Shown piece by piece: positions 38,290-50,947 of a stretch of 64,000 nt of DNA; position 1 is the stretch's first letter, and the number at the start of each line of letters is the position of its first letter. Origin of the DNA: Labyrinthula sp. Ha (Eukaryota; Sar; Bigyra; Labyrinthulida; Labyrinthulaceae). The stretch covers positions 2,754,264 through 2,818,263 of the forward strand of contig JAALGZ010000002.1 in the NCBI GenBank assembly GCA_015227615.1, given 5' to 3'. Position numbers and translations under genes: made by a program. Below the pieces are notes generated by a model. It saw nothing but the letters and a program-made list of their open reading frames with translations. It had not been told where the DNA came from and searched no databases.

Positions 38290-39306
38290 TCAGAATTTAA
38301 AGGTATAATAATCAGGCCAAATACCTATTGCTCTTTTTGTTCGTAAATCCAATTGCAGTTTTCTGTTTTCATCTTGCGCAAGGTCAGTATGAAATTTGTT
38401 CTGAGACAATGTAAAATGGAATGTTGGATGCTGCACTAAAAAATCTGCTACAAACTTGGCTCCTTTTATAGAGATTTTATTTAAAGACAGTATTATTTTG
38501 AAATTACTTTTGGATTTTTTGTTCAAAGATTCTAAAAACACGGCTAGAGTTGTGTCTCCAATTTCATTATTTGCAAGACCTAGGGAAAAAAGCCTAGGAA
38601 GTTTCATTACATACTCAAAGAATGAACTTATTTCTTCACTATTGTGTTCCATCCTAAAAAGTTTACAACTTCTTAAATTGAGTGACTCCAGATTAACTAG
38701 GTTCTCAGAAAATTTTCTTAGCAATTCTGTTAGTTCAGTTAGGGTTAAGCAAATGTGTGTCAAGTTCAAGAATTTCAAGTTTCCACTAAGATTCTTTGAG
38801 GATAACAAGACGTGTAATGATTTTTGGGTAATGTTTGTTTTTGCTACAGATAAGTGATGGAGTTTTAATTGAAATTGAATGGCCGCATAGTTTCCCTTAG
38901 CCTCATTAAAATATTCAAGGCAGAAGTTTTCCAGAAACACAACTAATTTCTCTAGTGCTTCATCATTAAAGTTGAACCTTTCAAACACTGCCTTTGCATT
39001 CTTGAATCGGCCTCTTGTATAAATTACCTTTTGAGTTCCTTCTTCAATCAAAGATTCGTTCATCGAGTCGTACTTGCTTTGTAGAGCTCTCTCGTGTTCA
39101 TTCAAAGCTTCCTTGAATTCTCTTTCATTTTCTAAATATATCTTTTTTGCTTTTATACACTTTGCAAGTGAGTTAATTTCAACTTTGTCAAGATTAAGTT
39201 CAACATTCTCCGGATACTCTATTAAAATTTCTTTTCTAACTTGTTCTAATTTTTCTAATACCTGAGTTAATGAATCTTCATTCAGTTCAAGATGTACAGT
39301 CTTCAT
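38290..39306 (-). CDS. Leucine-rich-repeat protein (ribonuclease-inhibitor type)
   Basis: Intact intronless frame of 338 codons ending in TGA. Residues 1-170 are charged and helical, with heptad-like Leu/Glu patterns (VLEKLEQVRKEILIEYPENV; REFKEALNEHERALQSKYDS). Residues 170-310 hold four or five RI-type leucine-rich repeats (LKFLNLTHICLTLTELTELL; LESLNLRSCKLF; LFSLGLANNEIGDTTLAVFL; FKIILSLNKISIKGAKFVAD). There is no signal peptide or membrane helix, so it is probably a cytosolic interaction protein; its partner cannot be inferred. It lies 163 bases downstream of the argininosuccinate synthase stop, on the same strand. Confidence 0.85.
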   Translation of the reverse strand: MKTVHLELNEDSLTQVLEKLEQVRKEILIEYPENVELNLDKVEINSLAKCIKAKKIYLENEREFKEALNEHERALQSKYDSMNESLIEEGTQKVIYTRGRFKNAKAVFERFNFNDEALEKLVVFLENFCLEYFNEAKGNYAAIQFQLKLHHLSVAKTNITQKSLHVLLSSKNLSGNLKFLNLTHICLTLTELTELLRKFSENLVNLESLNLRSCKLFRMEHNSEEISSFFEYVMKLPRLFSLGLANNEIGDTTLAVFLESLNKKSKSNFKIILSLNKISIKGAKFVADFLVQHPTFHFTLSQNKFHTDLAQDENRKLQLDLRTKRAIGIWPDYYTFKF

Positions 39307-39469
39307 TTTTTTAACAATTCAAAAGTGATTTAGCAGCATTAAGAAAAAGCACGACTTAACTTGCTTTAATTCAACAGTAAAGCTTTTATGTCCGAGTAGT
39401 AAGGCAGTTGAAACGAAAATAGAAACCAAAGAGATCAATTCGCATTAACTTTTACCCGTGACCTAACAT

Positions 39470-40891
39470 CTACCAAACCTTACCAAGTTTGTCATCTCTG
39501 TTCTTAACTGCTTTCAATCTTGTTGCCAAAGTTCTAATGAAACCAGTTGCATTTGTAGGATCATAACCTCCATGTTCATCCATACTAACCAAACTTTCAT
39601 CGTATAAACTATTTGAACTTTCTCTACCTACATTAAGAACATTACCTTTAAAAAGTTCAACATAAGCATCTCCAGAAACAACTTCTTGACTTTCTTCTAC
39701 AATCTTTTTCAAAAAACTCATTTCTGGACTAAACCAGTACCCATTGTATACTAACTCAGCGTACTTCAAACTTAACCCATCTCTGATTCTCATTACCTCT
39801 CTATCCATTGTCAAAACCTCTAGATCCTGATGAGCAGAAAACAAAACTGTTCCGGCTGGGGTTTCATAACATCCTCTTGACTTCATTCCCACAAATCTAT
39901 TCTCTACAATATCAATTCTTCCAACTCCATGTTTTCCGGCAAGTTCATTCAAGTAAAAAAATAAATCCACAGATCCATTTACAGTCTCATTAGAGGTCAA
40001 ATTCGTTACAGATGTCGGAATCCCTTTGTCAAATGAAATTTTAAGAACATCAGAAGAATCTGGAGTTTCTTTAATCCAGTTCATTTTCTTCTTGAAAATT
40101 TCTCCGGGATACTCAATCCCTTCAGATCCCTTTCCGTAAGTATTTGCCGGGAAAGCAACGTCTTCTAACTCTCCCGATTCAAAAGAAATATGTAAACAGT
40201 TTTCATCTTCACTATAAGCCCATCTTTTCTCGTTTGTTTTTTCAGATGAAGCAATAATATTCTTTTCAGAAGCGTATTTTTGAAGATCAGCACGACCTTG
40301 AAACTTTTCACAGTATTCGGGATCTCTCCATAAAGTAATTGGTTGAAGTTTTGGGTTTAAACATAAGTAAGCAAGTTCAAATCGAACTTGATCATTCCCT
40401 TTTCCAGTTGATCCATGAGAGATAAATCCAGCATCTTCTTGGGCACAAATTTCAACTTGTCTTTTAGCAATACATGGTCGAGCAATAGAAGTTCCTAACT
40501 ATAAATTAAGATAAAAATAATTATCTACTAAATATCTTCCCTCATACAATGAGCTGGAAGAAAGCATTTTTAAAACATAATTGTTGATTAAATCTTCCTT
40601 TAAATCTTCACAGTAAAAGGCATATGCTCCACTTTTCATAGCCTTTTCTTTTACAGCTTCTTTCTCAGCTTCAGTTGTTAAATCACTTTGTCCAAGGTCA
40701 GCAATGTATGCGCATACTTCAAATCCTTTCTCGTTAACCAGGTAATTAAGCTGGCAGGAAGTATCTAAACCACCAGAGTATGCCAGAACAAGACGAGGTT
40801 TGGATGATGAGGGTTCATAGAATTGAGTTTTGTTAAAAGTTGAGGAGGAAAATCGGCGAGTTAGCTGTTTGGCAGAGCTGAACAATCTCAT
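39470..40891 (-). CDS. ASS1: Argininosuccinate synthase with mitochondrial-type leader
   Basis: Two exons on the minus strand: 40891-40529 and 40498-39470, with a 30-base GT...AG intron (40528-40499). They encode 463 residues. The enzyme joins citrulline and aspartate with ATP to make argininosuccinate in arginine synthesis and the urea cycle. The nucleotide-binding motif LAYSGGLDTS is at residues 36-45. The family motif YLLGTSIARP crosses the splice, followed by HGSTGKGNDQVRFEL and GRIDIVENRFVGMKSRGCYE. The first 20-30 residues (MRLFSSAKQLTRRFSSS) are basic, Ser-rich and free of acidic residues, as in mitochondrial targeting peptides. Animal and bacterial enzymes lack such a leader, so an organellar location is likely here. 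Stop is TAG. Confidence 0.97.
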
Positions 40892-43800
40892 TTTAATTTT
40901 GTTTTCTTTGTTGTGGTTATGAAGGGTGAGTGAATTGGTATTTAGGGTGATGTACTATTGAGTTTTTGATAATTATGCATTTTCAAGGAAATTTCTGTAC
41001 TTGATATATTATTGTTTGTACTTTTATAAAGTAAAATTATAATATGATAATACATTAAAGCATAAGACTCAATAAAAGATAATATACTGTTTCTGAAAAG
41101 AAAAATATAAAGAGTTTTGTATTCAATAAGCATAATTTATTGTCTCAAATTCAATTACTTAACTAAATTGCCAGAGATAATTATGACACCAGGTAGCCTG
41201 GAGTAACAATTAATAAGGAGTTGAACCCGAATTGATCTAAGAAAAAAAGTAATTGGAGGATTTATCTATTGCAGCTTCATTAATTATTTTTCTTTGTTGC
41301 CAGTGTTCGCAGATGTTAGTGCGGCGAGACTTTATACTGAAGAATTCATGAAAACATATTATTTCAAGACCTTACTCTGCTATAGAGGGCGATCGAAAAC
41401 TAGAAAGCAACGAGACCAAAATTAATGTTTTCTGCAATGTACTTTAATTTTTTCATTATAATCATTAACCATCATAAATAGTCGCTAGTAATATTCTCCT
41501 CTGATTCGATCATGAACTGTGGGTACTCATATTCTGTTCAGTATGAATTAATGTCACCAGTTGTAGCAGCAAATTAAAAAAGTTCGGTTTCAAATTTTGA
41601 GAACAACCCCCCCCCGTGTTATGCACAAGACTTTAGAAAAGTATAGTATACTGGGTTAACATGCATTTTGAATTAGTTAGACTTTCTTCAAGTAATACCT
41701 TCTTATACTCTTATGGATGGGAATATTTTGTTTTTTCGAGATACAAGTAGAAAATATGTGAGAATGTTTTAGAATCTTTAGAATAGTAAGATACATCAAT
41801 TGTCCAATTCTATTTTTATGGGAAAATCAAAGAATTGATCTTAATGATTCTTAATTTACACTAGAGAAGCCTTTTTCATTTAGAGAGTTGTTCTACAACG
41901 AGATACCATTGGAGGCTTTTGGGACACTAGGCAAAGGACTTACGGAGGTGTAAAAAATATCGAGAGATATTTCTTCACAACATATTCATTTAATAACTCG
42001 TGGTTTTTGCTAGCGATAAGTGCTTCAAATGAATATTAAGGGTTTCTTTCTTTATTCATCTCAAACTTAACCAAGTTTATGCATATTTTATTTGTTGTCC
42101 ATATTTTATTGATATTTTACTGCGATGAGCCTAAACTGAACATTGTACGAACAGTTATATTTATAAAATAAACTGCCTAGAGTTTTTTTTATTTGATACA
42201 TAGTAATTCCGCATTGGTCCAATCAAGTTATTTAGATCTTGTGTTTGAGAAAATCTTGTTGAAAAAAACCTAGACATCTTAGATAAATTTTCAATGTTGT
42301 CTTATATGGGAAATTTTCCACAACGGTTACAAGCAATGGGCAAGTTAACGGTTTAGCGTAATTAAAGGAAACATATTAATCTAAATTAGGGGAATATGTA
42401 CATTTTTTTTCGTATATTTCTAGGATCCAGATTCTACTTTAACGGGTACAGTTTCGAAATATATTCTTCTACCAACATTGGTACATACATACATGTATTG
42501 CGTTTTAGCATATATATAAGGTAACTGCAATGGGGAAACCCAGGTTGCACATGTCAAAGCACTGGTTTTCTAAGAAAATTAAAAACTTGAGCTCTAACAA
42601 AAGCAATCTATATTACGGAAGTTATCTGTACAAAATGTTAGGTTGAACTTTGTGCATTCGAAAACATAAATAAACAGAACTGAATACGAACTAATTTTCA
42701 GATAAAGAAAATATGTTTTTGCTATATATATATATGAATAAATTTTGTAGATATGTTTTTCAGATAATGCTTATGAGAATATCTGGGTTTTTATATCCTA
42801 ACACAAATATTCTTGCATAGAATTTTTCCAAAGTTCAGGTAGAAATCCGTAGTTTATGAAATAAATGACGATATATATATATGGAAGTATGGATTTTAGC
42901 AACCAAGAATTTTAATGAATGTTTTCAAAAGAATAATTCGGAATAAGGTCTGAAGAAATAAGACCATAAGGCCAATGAAAACCATCGATAAGAATACTAA
43001 AAAACTGACTTTCAAGTTATCTTATCGACTGCACTCATGTATTCTATAATTAAGCATCAGAAAGCCTGTCGATGGAAGGTAATTGACGAGCTTTTAAAAG
43101 CGATTTCTTAAATCATATTTTTTAATCTTTTTAATTAAAATTCTAGAACTAAGATGAATTATTATTTGGAATCATATGTTCTAGATGAAAATTAATAAGT
43201 AGAGAAGATAACACATTTGGACTAGGGGCAAAGATGTTTACAAGCCTCTTCAAAAATATCTGCAAATGAAGGTGATATTTTTATGAAATAGAGCCAATTA
43301 TTCAGATTTGGTAAAAATTTCCACCACTTTATAAACTCACGAAAGTGCAAGATTGAATGAGCAAAAGTTTCCACTAAGTGGGGAATGATACGAAGTGTTT
43401 TAAGGTTGCATACAAAAGAAAAACTAAAATAAAGCACAAACACCCAAGAAGTAAAGGGAGTAGATATCGAAGCTGAAGTATAGTTTTTGCAGAGAAAATA
43501 TGTAAAAATCTGTTTTGGATACTTTTGAGCAAGCTGATCAAGTATGTTGCCAAAAGATTTCAAGAAAAGTCACCCTCATTACCAGGTTGCCAGTAACCAG
43601 CGGGGGCCCTTTTATATGCGTGATGTTCAGTTAAAACTTCAATCAATATTTCTTAAAAAGAGAGTAAATGTTACCAATACTATTAATCTTTTGTTAGTTC
43701 CGGGTTATTTCCCCCAAAAATCATTTCTTGTTAATATTCAACTATGTTTGGTGTACTTAGTGAAATTATTGCTCCCTCACTGGCAATTCTAAGAATATAA

Positions 43801-44289
43801 AAAACTACTGAAAATAGGGTGCTCAAAATTGAATGGTTAGTCCCAAGTCATATGAATATTGTCTCCATGTGGCGTAATTTTTCTAAATTAGCAATAGTTT
43901 CCCCTTTAATGAAGTACGTGAACACGAAGATTAAATGATAAGTACTTTCTCATATATATCTACATGTCCTATGATTCAGATGACCCAAAAAGCTTTGTTG
44001 ATACTAATTATTGTCTGCGAGGAACACCTTTCTATGCAGCAGGAATTTTTCTATAATTCATAGCGTGTGTAACCTACCCACGGAAGAATATTTTTTAAAA
44101 GGAACCAATGGCACAATACCCCTCAAGGATAAAGTTGTTTTCATGGGTCAGAGAAACGTGGAAACTAATGAAAATTTAGTAACGGTAGCATTTTAATACT
44201 GAGTCTTTAGGTTTCAGTACCGTAAGATCTGACCCCAAGAAAATGAAAATTTCTGGGAAAACGGAAAATTTGGAAACAAAAGAATCGTT
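40892..44289. other. Gene-free tract
   Basis: No supportable gene. A run of nine C at about 41609 and TA-rich microsatellites near 42725 and 42870 are the only simple features. A 113-codon minus-strand frame at 43222-43563 has no recognisable motif and I do not call it. Confidence 0.5.
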
Positions 44290-45675
44290 ATGAGTACTGG
44301 CAAGAATCAGACAGTCGAAAGACAGTCACCAGTAAATGAAGCGCAAGATTCCAGAGCAACTTAAATTACTTCTGTGAATGTTGACCGTCTCACCTCCTAC
44401 AAGCTCAGGTCTATCGAGGAATATGCCCTAACTGCCGATACAAACGTCCTTGCAATACAGGAAGTTGGTAGTAAAGGAGCGGAATACCTTCAAAGAGCGA
44501 GCCTCTCTAGACTAAACTGGTTTACAACAGATATCTCTAAGATCAAAGACACAGAAAAAAAGAAAATCAACATTTTAGCAACATACTTCAACAGGAAGAT
44601 GGACAAAGAAGCAGAAAAAGTGTTTGATGAGGATAGAATTTTAGGTGTTAAAACTAAACTTAACTCTAAAAGCTATTATATCATCAATATCTATGCACCA
44701 CACGCAGGGAAAACAGCGAAAGAATATAGCCAGTTCCTAGCAAGACTCTAGAAAGCAATCTCATTGAAAAGGAAAAAGGTCCTCATGATAGTCCTAGGCG
44801 ACTGGAATGTTCAAGTATGATACAACGAAGTGACAGCCAACGGTAGATATGGATACACGACAAGAAGGAACAGGAACGGCAAAATATTCCAGGATTTTCT
44901 GAACAAGTACAATCTGGCCATCATCAACTCATACTTCGCTACTGGTGCAAAGAATACAAACAATCATGTAACACACTATTCAAAGCACAAGAATAACCAG
45001 AAGCGTCCAGAAATAGATTTCATCATAGCGTGTAAAGGCAGCACCCCACTATTCCGAACAATCCGGATAAAAAGAAAACTAGGAGAGAAGATCCACAATA
45101 GAACAGAGTTTGATCATCAACCAGTTGAAACACTAGTCCCACATAAGTTCAAGAAATACTCCAACCAAAACCCAAGGATGCATCGGAACTACAAAAAGTT
45201 CTTCAAAATAGATGCAAATCACTGGAAGCTAAACGAAGAAATACGACAAGGCTTTGAGGAAGAATTAGCCAAACTCCCACCACCCAACAACACCGAAAAA
45301 CAACAAAGACTAAAGTTTCAAATATTCAAGTCAACAATAAAGAAAGCCATTGATAACTACACCCCACTGTTAGCTCATGAAAAACTTTACAGAACATCTT
45401 CAGAAAGAATGGGGAGTTTGTTTGAAATAAGAAGAAGGCTGTGGAAATCTCTAACTGAAAATGAATCTAAAATACTAAAGAAGATGATAAGAAAAAGTAC
45501 CTTGAACGACTACAAAAACTGGTTGGACCTCCAAGTAAGAAGAATAGATACAGCTATGGCAAAGAATGATATCCATGAAGATTTCAAACAAGCAGAAATG
45601 ATAGTAGGGGAAAAGCGGAAACCCCAACACACCATTACCATGGAAGACGGAAAGTACCTAAACGATAAAAAATGA
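44290..45675 (+). pseudogene. LINE endonuclease and linker region, broken by stops
   Basis: One frame from the Met at 44290. In-frame stops fall at about 44362-44364, 44749-44751 and 44818-44820, and the frame ends at 45673-45675. The apurinic-type endonuclease signature is present: Asn of SVNV, Glu of LAIQEV, the Tyr of NIYAPHAG, GDWNV, the Asp of RPEIDFI and the Asp-His of FDHQPV. All expected catalytic residues are therefore still legible. The remainder is the charged linker before RT. The frame continues past 45675, with further stops, into the RT start at about 45830. Confidence 0.85.
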
Positions 45676-46680
45676 GTAAAAGTATTCCAAGAATACCTTG
45701 AACTCACTCAAAGGGACAGATAAGGAAAGATCATGGACACCAAACTGGACATTCCTGAAGCAAAAACTGAAGATATCAACATATCTCCTCCGACTTTAGA
45801 AGAACTTGATGAGACGGCGAAAACACTAAGAAACTATAAAGTGCCTGGACCTGATGGAATCACAAACGAAGTTATAAAGAATAAAAAATAGTATTAAAAT
45901 ACTCGCAGCAACTTGCGGAAGAACTATTTCTGGATCCAAGTGGCTTGAAAAAAAGTGAACTTACTTCCCTCTCAAATGGAAACATTATATTTTTATGCAA
46001 AAAAAAGGGGCCATCAACTTCCTTCTAACTATAAGCCGATATCTTTACTTAGCACCTCTTAAAAACTAATCGCTAGAATAATAAAGAATAGATTAAATAA
46101 TACCCTGGTAAGAACAGTAAGAGGCTCTCGGTATTGATTTCAGGAAAACACAGAAACTAGGCAATATAATCAACTTCTTTTGAACCGCTGCGAGCTCAGT
46201 CAACTAGAGAACATGAAGATACTTTACCTCTTTATTAATTTCAAAAAAGCTCTCAACTCTTGTCACCATCTTTTTCTTAAATTTATTTTAAAATAAAGAA
46301 AATTTCCAACTAATTTCGTCGCTTGAGTTTTTTACATTTACAAATTTGTTGCAGTCCAAGTCAAGGTAGTTAAACATATCAGTGATAGAGTAGAGGTGAA
46401 CAAAAACTTGCTACAAGGTAACCCACTAAGTCCACGCGTTATTTTTCTTTTACCAGACTCTTTGCTTCATGGAATAATAAACAAAATGAGTTTGTCCCCT
46501 TCTAGAACCAGATTTCACTATTCCGAATATCCTTATATTTGCTGAACATCTCTGTATCTTGAGCACGGACAAGAAAAACTTGAAACATTTTGTTTAATAT
46601 ACAGACAAATTTTCTTAATTATCTAGGCTAAAAGTAAATACACAGCAGCCTCAACTCATGGGGGGTGGTAAAGAGAATAA
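45676..46680 (+). pseudogene. LINE reverse transcriptase, degenerate active site
   Basis: RT motifs are spread over more than one frame. The frame shifts within an A-rich run near 46000 and stops interrupt motifs 3-5. The catalytic box, normally [YF]ADD, reads FAEH at 46538-46549, so both aspartates are lost. The following strand (SRLKVN) matches the usual S-G-L-x-x-N segment. This copy cannot be an active polymerase. Confidence 0.8.
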
Positions 46681-47950
46681 AAAAGCTTAGGGATAATTTT
46701 TGAAAACTGCAATCCAACAAGTTGTTATCAAATACATATGTAACTCATGTTCCCCAAGTTTCCATCAAAAGATATTCTCTTAGGATATAGAGCACACTGT
46801 CGCGGATCGGAAACCACACTAGTTCACAGTAAAAAGGGTACCACAATAATTTCTGTAGCTGAACAAAACTTACTCTATAATAAAATCTCAACAGAAAAAG
46901 ATTTGAAAGCTAACATTGGAATCCTCGAAGGAGTTAAAGCTTTCATATATTTGCCTGCATGTATAACAACAATAGCTAAGACTCCGAGAAACGCACATGT
47001 CGAAATAAAATCTGCAATTGAGACACCTTTTCAATGGCAACCAATACTGAGAAACAATTTTATAGTACCTAGAATGAATGAGAACATCGCTAAGGCAGTA
47101 GTGGTCTTCAAGATCTAATATGGTAGCCAGTTCTGGGACCCGAAATATAAGAACACAGCAAAAGCATTGAACCAACTATCCCGACACTTATTACACATAC
47201 TCCTCCAACTGAATCAAATGCAACCGCTTGAGCACCTGAAATAAACCGAAAAACTTAGAACAGAATACATATGTATCTTAAAAATAATAAAAAAAGACAG
47301 GAGAGTTGACTAGATGCATGTGGAGCTATGGAAAGAGATATAGAACTAGCAAAATCATCAATGAAACTCGAGAGTCACCTCTTCCCATATAATCCTATCA
47401 CAACTTTACAGCTGAACTTGCAAATGGAACCCCTGGATATATAGCTGGAGCAATACAAACCCTGTACTTCTGTTCACCCACCACTAATCGGGGGAAAACA
47501 AACTATCCCCGCCAAAATTATCCTCCTACTCTGAAATGGTGAGCTCAATATCTCCATCCGCAACCACAAATAAATAACAAGAGAAAGACATATTTTCACA
47601 ATACAGGAACATAGCTCAAGATACCTTAATTTATCATCCGGTATATCTCTCATGTGTACTTGAAATAGCTTCGGGATTTATCCGCTTCTTGGACGGCTAG
47701 TCAAGGGTAGCTTAACTGGATCTCTTCGTATGCGACAATTATCCTATACACTTGAAGGAAACGCAGAAAGAGAAGCATAAAACTTGGGCAGGTCATGTCA
47801 ATAAGGTCAGCAAAACTTGGAACAATTACTCTTAAAAGTGGGGCTTTAGATACAACGATTTGCAATGTCTCAACGGGAAAACTATAGAAATAATACCAAT
47901 ATAATATCAAAATTATATTACCCAGCTTAGCTTAGCGATAGTAGAACGGT

Positions 47951-50947
47951 GAAACGGGAAGATCCCCTACTGAATGGTGGACCAACTTCAATTCCTACGA
48001 TAAATGAATAGGCGAATCTTCAGGTGTAATATCTTACTTCCGTCTTAGCTATTAACTATTAACTAAGAAAATAGCAAGGATTTTTTTTAGGTTTTGATTG
48101 ATATATAACCGAGTTTTGAGAACTTTACAAAAAGCTATAATGAGATTTTAAGTGTTTTATAAAGGCAGACTATAGTTAAAGTATTGTTATGAGATAATAT
48201 CATTTATTCTGGCCTTAATTGAGGTATTTACCGCTTGAATCAAGGATAATGAAGTCAAATTTACTTAAAAGTATCATCAACACCAATTTTTTAAGTCAAT
48301 TTTCATTCTTTGTATAGAAAGAGATCTACCGACTTGTTAATTGGTATACTTAACCATTGGTTTCATAGGCTTTAGATTAAATATATAATCTGTCTTATGT
48401 ACTTATACAGACGTAGAGAGTTTTATGTCAAATTTAGTTTACGAAAGCAATATGCACAGAATATATTTTTTGAATAGGTTTTATAATACCAATAGAATAT
48501 TTGTCCCCTGCTCCTTAGCTAAAGTTCAGAGTTGCGCGTTAGATAGTGCTGTATGTTTGTAAATACATTAAATGCTTAGCATATCTTACGATGAAATGGA
48601 TTAATTAGCAAAACACTAATACATTGAGTTATATTTTGTATTCCTTGTTTTATAGGATGACGTCACTTATTTTCTTATATTTTAATCTCACCTGTTCATC
48701 AACAGAGTACCGAATATTACATTTCTCTGCTTCTGTATGGCTATTGTCGCTATTGCTTATAATTTAATTGTTTAACATATAGTTCTATAAGATTTATTCC
48801 CTATATCTATCAAATAATACATTAACTACTTACTTACTATCTTCGTATATCGATATCGAAGTTCACATAGTCATGAAATTAGTTATACTGTTCTCAGTGT
48901 CCTAGAGTTGTGGTGACTCTTCAGAATTCTTACTGACCAATTTAAATTAATTTAAGAAACTATTAAGAGATCCTTAATTTAATTTTAAGTCTTAAATAAA
49001 CCTTAGTTTGAGCATGCTACAGGTCATTAACGAGAATGTTCTTCAATTGGCACCGCTAGGAAAGTGTATCAACTATAGATAAATTCTTTCAGTCAAAAAA
49101 GAAACAAAATCCACAAAAGATATCAAGGAAATCTTAAAAAATTTTGGTTTTGATGATATTAACTATAGGAAACTATAAATAGAATTACCTTAGGTATTCC
49201 CATTTTGACTCCATTTCTTATTTCGAGGCGCTTCGCTGAGTTTCATCAAACGAGCATTGATGATCAACTAATTCAGTCAAGATTCATGTAGAATTTTAAG
49301 TAGAATTTGCCGGGTATGGTTTATTCTAAAAAATAAAATAAATTTAATTTGGGTTAGAGTGTAACCTTTCCTGTAGCTTTGGCTGATGAGAATTGACCTG
49401 TAGGAAAGCACAAAGGTTTTATCTAATGCAAAAAACCAGGGTTTATCAACACAACCGGCTGTCGCGTCTGAAAATTTTTTGAGCAAAGAATAATATGCAA
49501 TTAATATTGTTTTACTAGTGCTCAAGCAATATATAGTGTAAAACGATGGGACAGAAAAACACGTTCAAGTTATAGTAGGGTATTTACCGGTGTATTATAC
49601 GAGCCAATGTTCACAAAAATAATATTCTGCCCCAGAATTGATTTTTATGAAAAGCAGTTAAATCACTCTAAGAATCTATTTAGAAATAATAGTTGTTGTT
49701 TTTTAGTTGCTAGATAACCTATAAAAGTTTTACAGACTCAAAATAAAATCTAGATTTATTACCAATGCTTTAGATTTTGAATATTTGACTCTTAAGATCG
49801 AAGTTTACAAATATTAACCCTAACTAAGATATAATGAATTCCAAAAAGCAATCAGAACATTTAATTACTATTGAATCTTAGGGTTTGAGAGGAACATAAC
49901 TACCTATGGAATTGCTTTTGATGCAGTTATATTTGTATTTTGCTTAGATAAGATGACTTAGAGAGTAGCGCTAACAAAATTAGCCTCATCTAGAATCAAT
50001 GGTGCTAGTATTTACTTGACATTGTAGAAAAGCTTTAACTTAAAAGATTTTCTTGCGAAAATACTTTTAGGTGACAATATTGTACATAAGTAATATTTAG
50101 TGATCAGAACTAATAAATAGTGTCTGTGCTATACACTGTAGTCACAGTTTTTATGCTTTCTCTTTACTCTGCGGTTTTTATTAGGTAAGGTTTCATTGAA
50201 TATCCCATAAGGTTGTGGATTTTTTTAGAGAATTGAGAAGATGTATTGGGTTATGTGACCATAATCCTCTATTTTTTGAAAATCCATCAATAGAGTCATG
50301 ATCACCCCGAAATAAACCAGAATAAAAAATTTTATTTTTTAGTTGGTACCATAACATCAATAAAAAACTTTTGTGAGAGGCCACATAATTGATTTAACTT
50401 CTATTTTGTTTTTTGCTAGTTGATATATAATATTTATATATATATATAGTTTTAGCGGTTCTTTACCTCATATATATATATACATTGTTTTAAATCACAG
50501 GTTACTTAACAGCAATCAAGGAACATTTCAGACAAAATTTTTAACTGTTCTTATTTAGTTTACCTTTGAAAACCCTGTAAGAAGATTAAAATACAACTTT
50601 CGGGCAATTGATTCGATTACAGATTAGCTCAAAACAAAAAAATATGAGAGTTGGTTAATCTGGTGAAACTCTATTGTTTTACTGACAGCTTGTTAGATAA
50701 ATATAATGTATACAACCCTATGTACTAGAAGGTCTTTGCAAGAGTATTTAATGAGGTACTAAAATAATGATACTACGGCTTAAAACTAACCAACAGTCCT
50801 ATTATATATAAAAATGGTTAGTTTAACAATAGATGATGCATTACAGTAAGAAAAAGAAATACAGCAAACTACAAAAGCTTATCTGAGATATTTTCAAAGC
50901 TGATTTGGTATGTAAAAATATGTTAAATAGTAAAAATAAGTCTAATT
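47951..50947. other. Gene-free tract
   Basis: About 3 kb of very AT-rich DNA without a supportable gene. (TA)n tracts occur near 50430-50490. Confidence 0.5.

Larger units (their letters stand above)
44290..47950 (+). mobile_element. Decayed LINE (non-LTR retrotransposon), APE-type endonuclease
   Basis: The plus strand carries a non-LTR polyprotein in order. The endonuclease spans about 44300-45125. Reverse transcriptase motifs follow: NYKVPGPDGITNEVI (about 45830), KKKG...SNYKPISLLS (about 46000-46056), LFINFKKALNS (about 46230) and FAEHLCILS (46538-46564). Near 47780 lies TWAGHVNKVSKTW, which matches the conserved tail of many LINE polyproteins. Stops and frameshifts are frequent. Codon use is richer in GC than the host genes. 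No poly-A tail or target duplication could be fixed, so both ends are approximate. Confidence 0.85.

Noticed and set aside
41215-41300. tRNA on the minus strand (GGTTCAACTCC box B match)
   Set aside because: The T stem does not pair and no box A lies at the right distance.
43222-43563. 113-codon minus-strand ORF
   Set aside because: No motif, no homologous pattern, no splice extension. This length occurs by chance at this window size.
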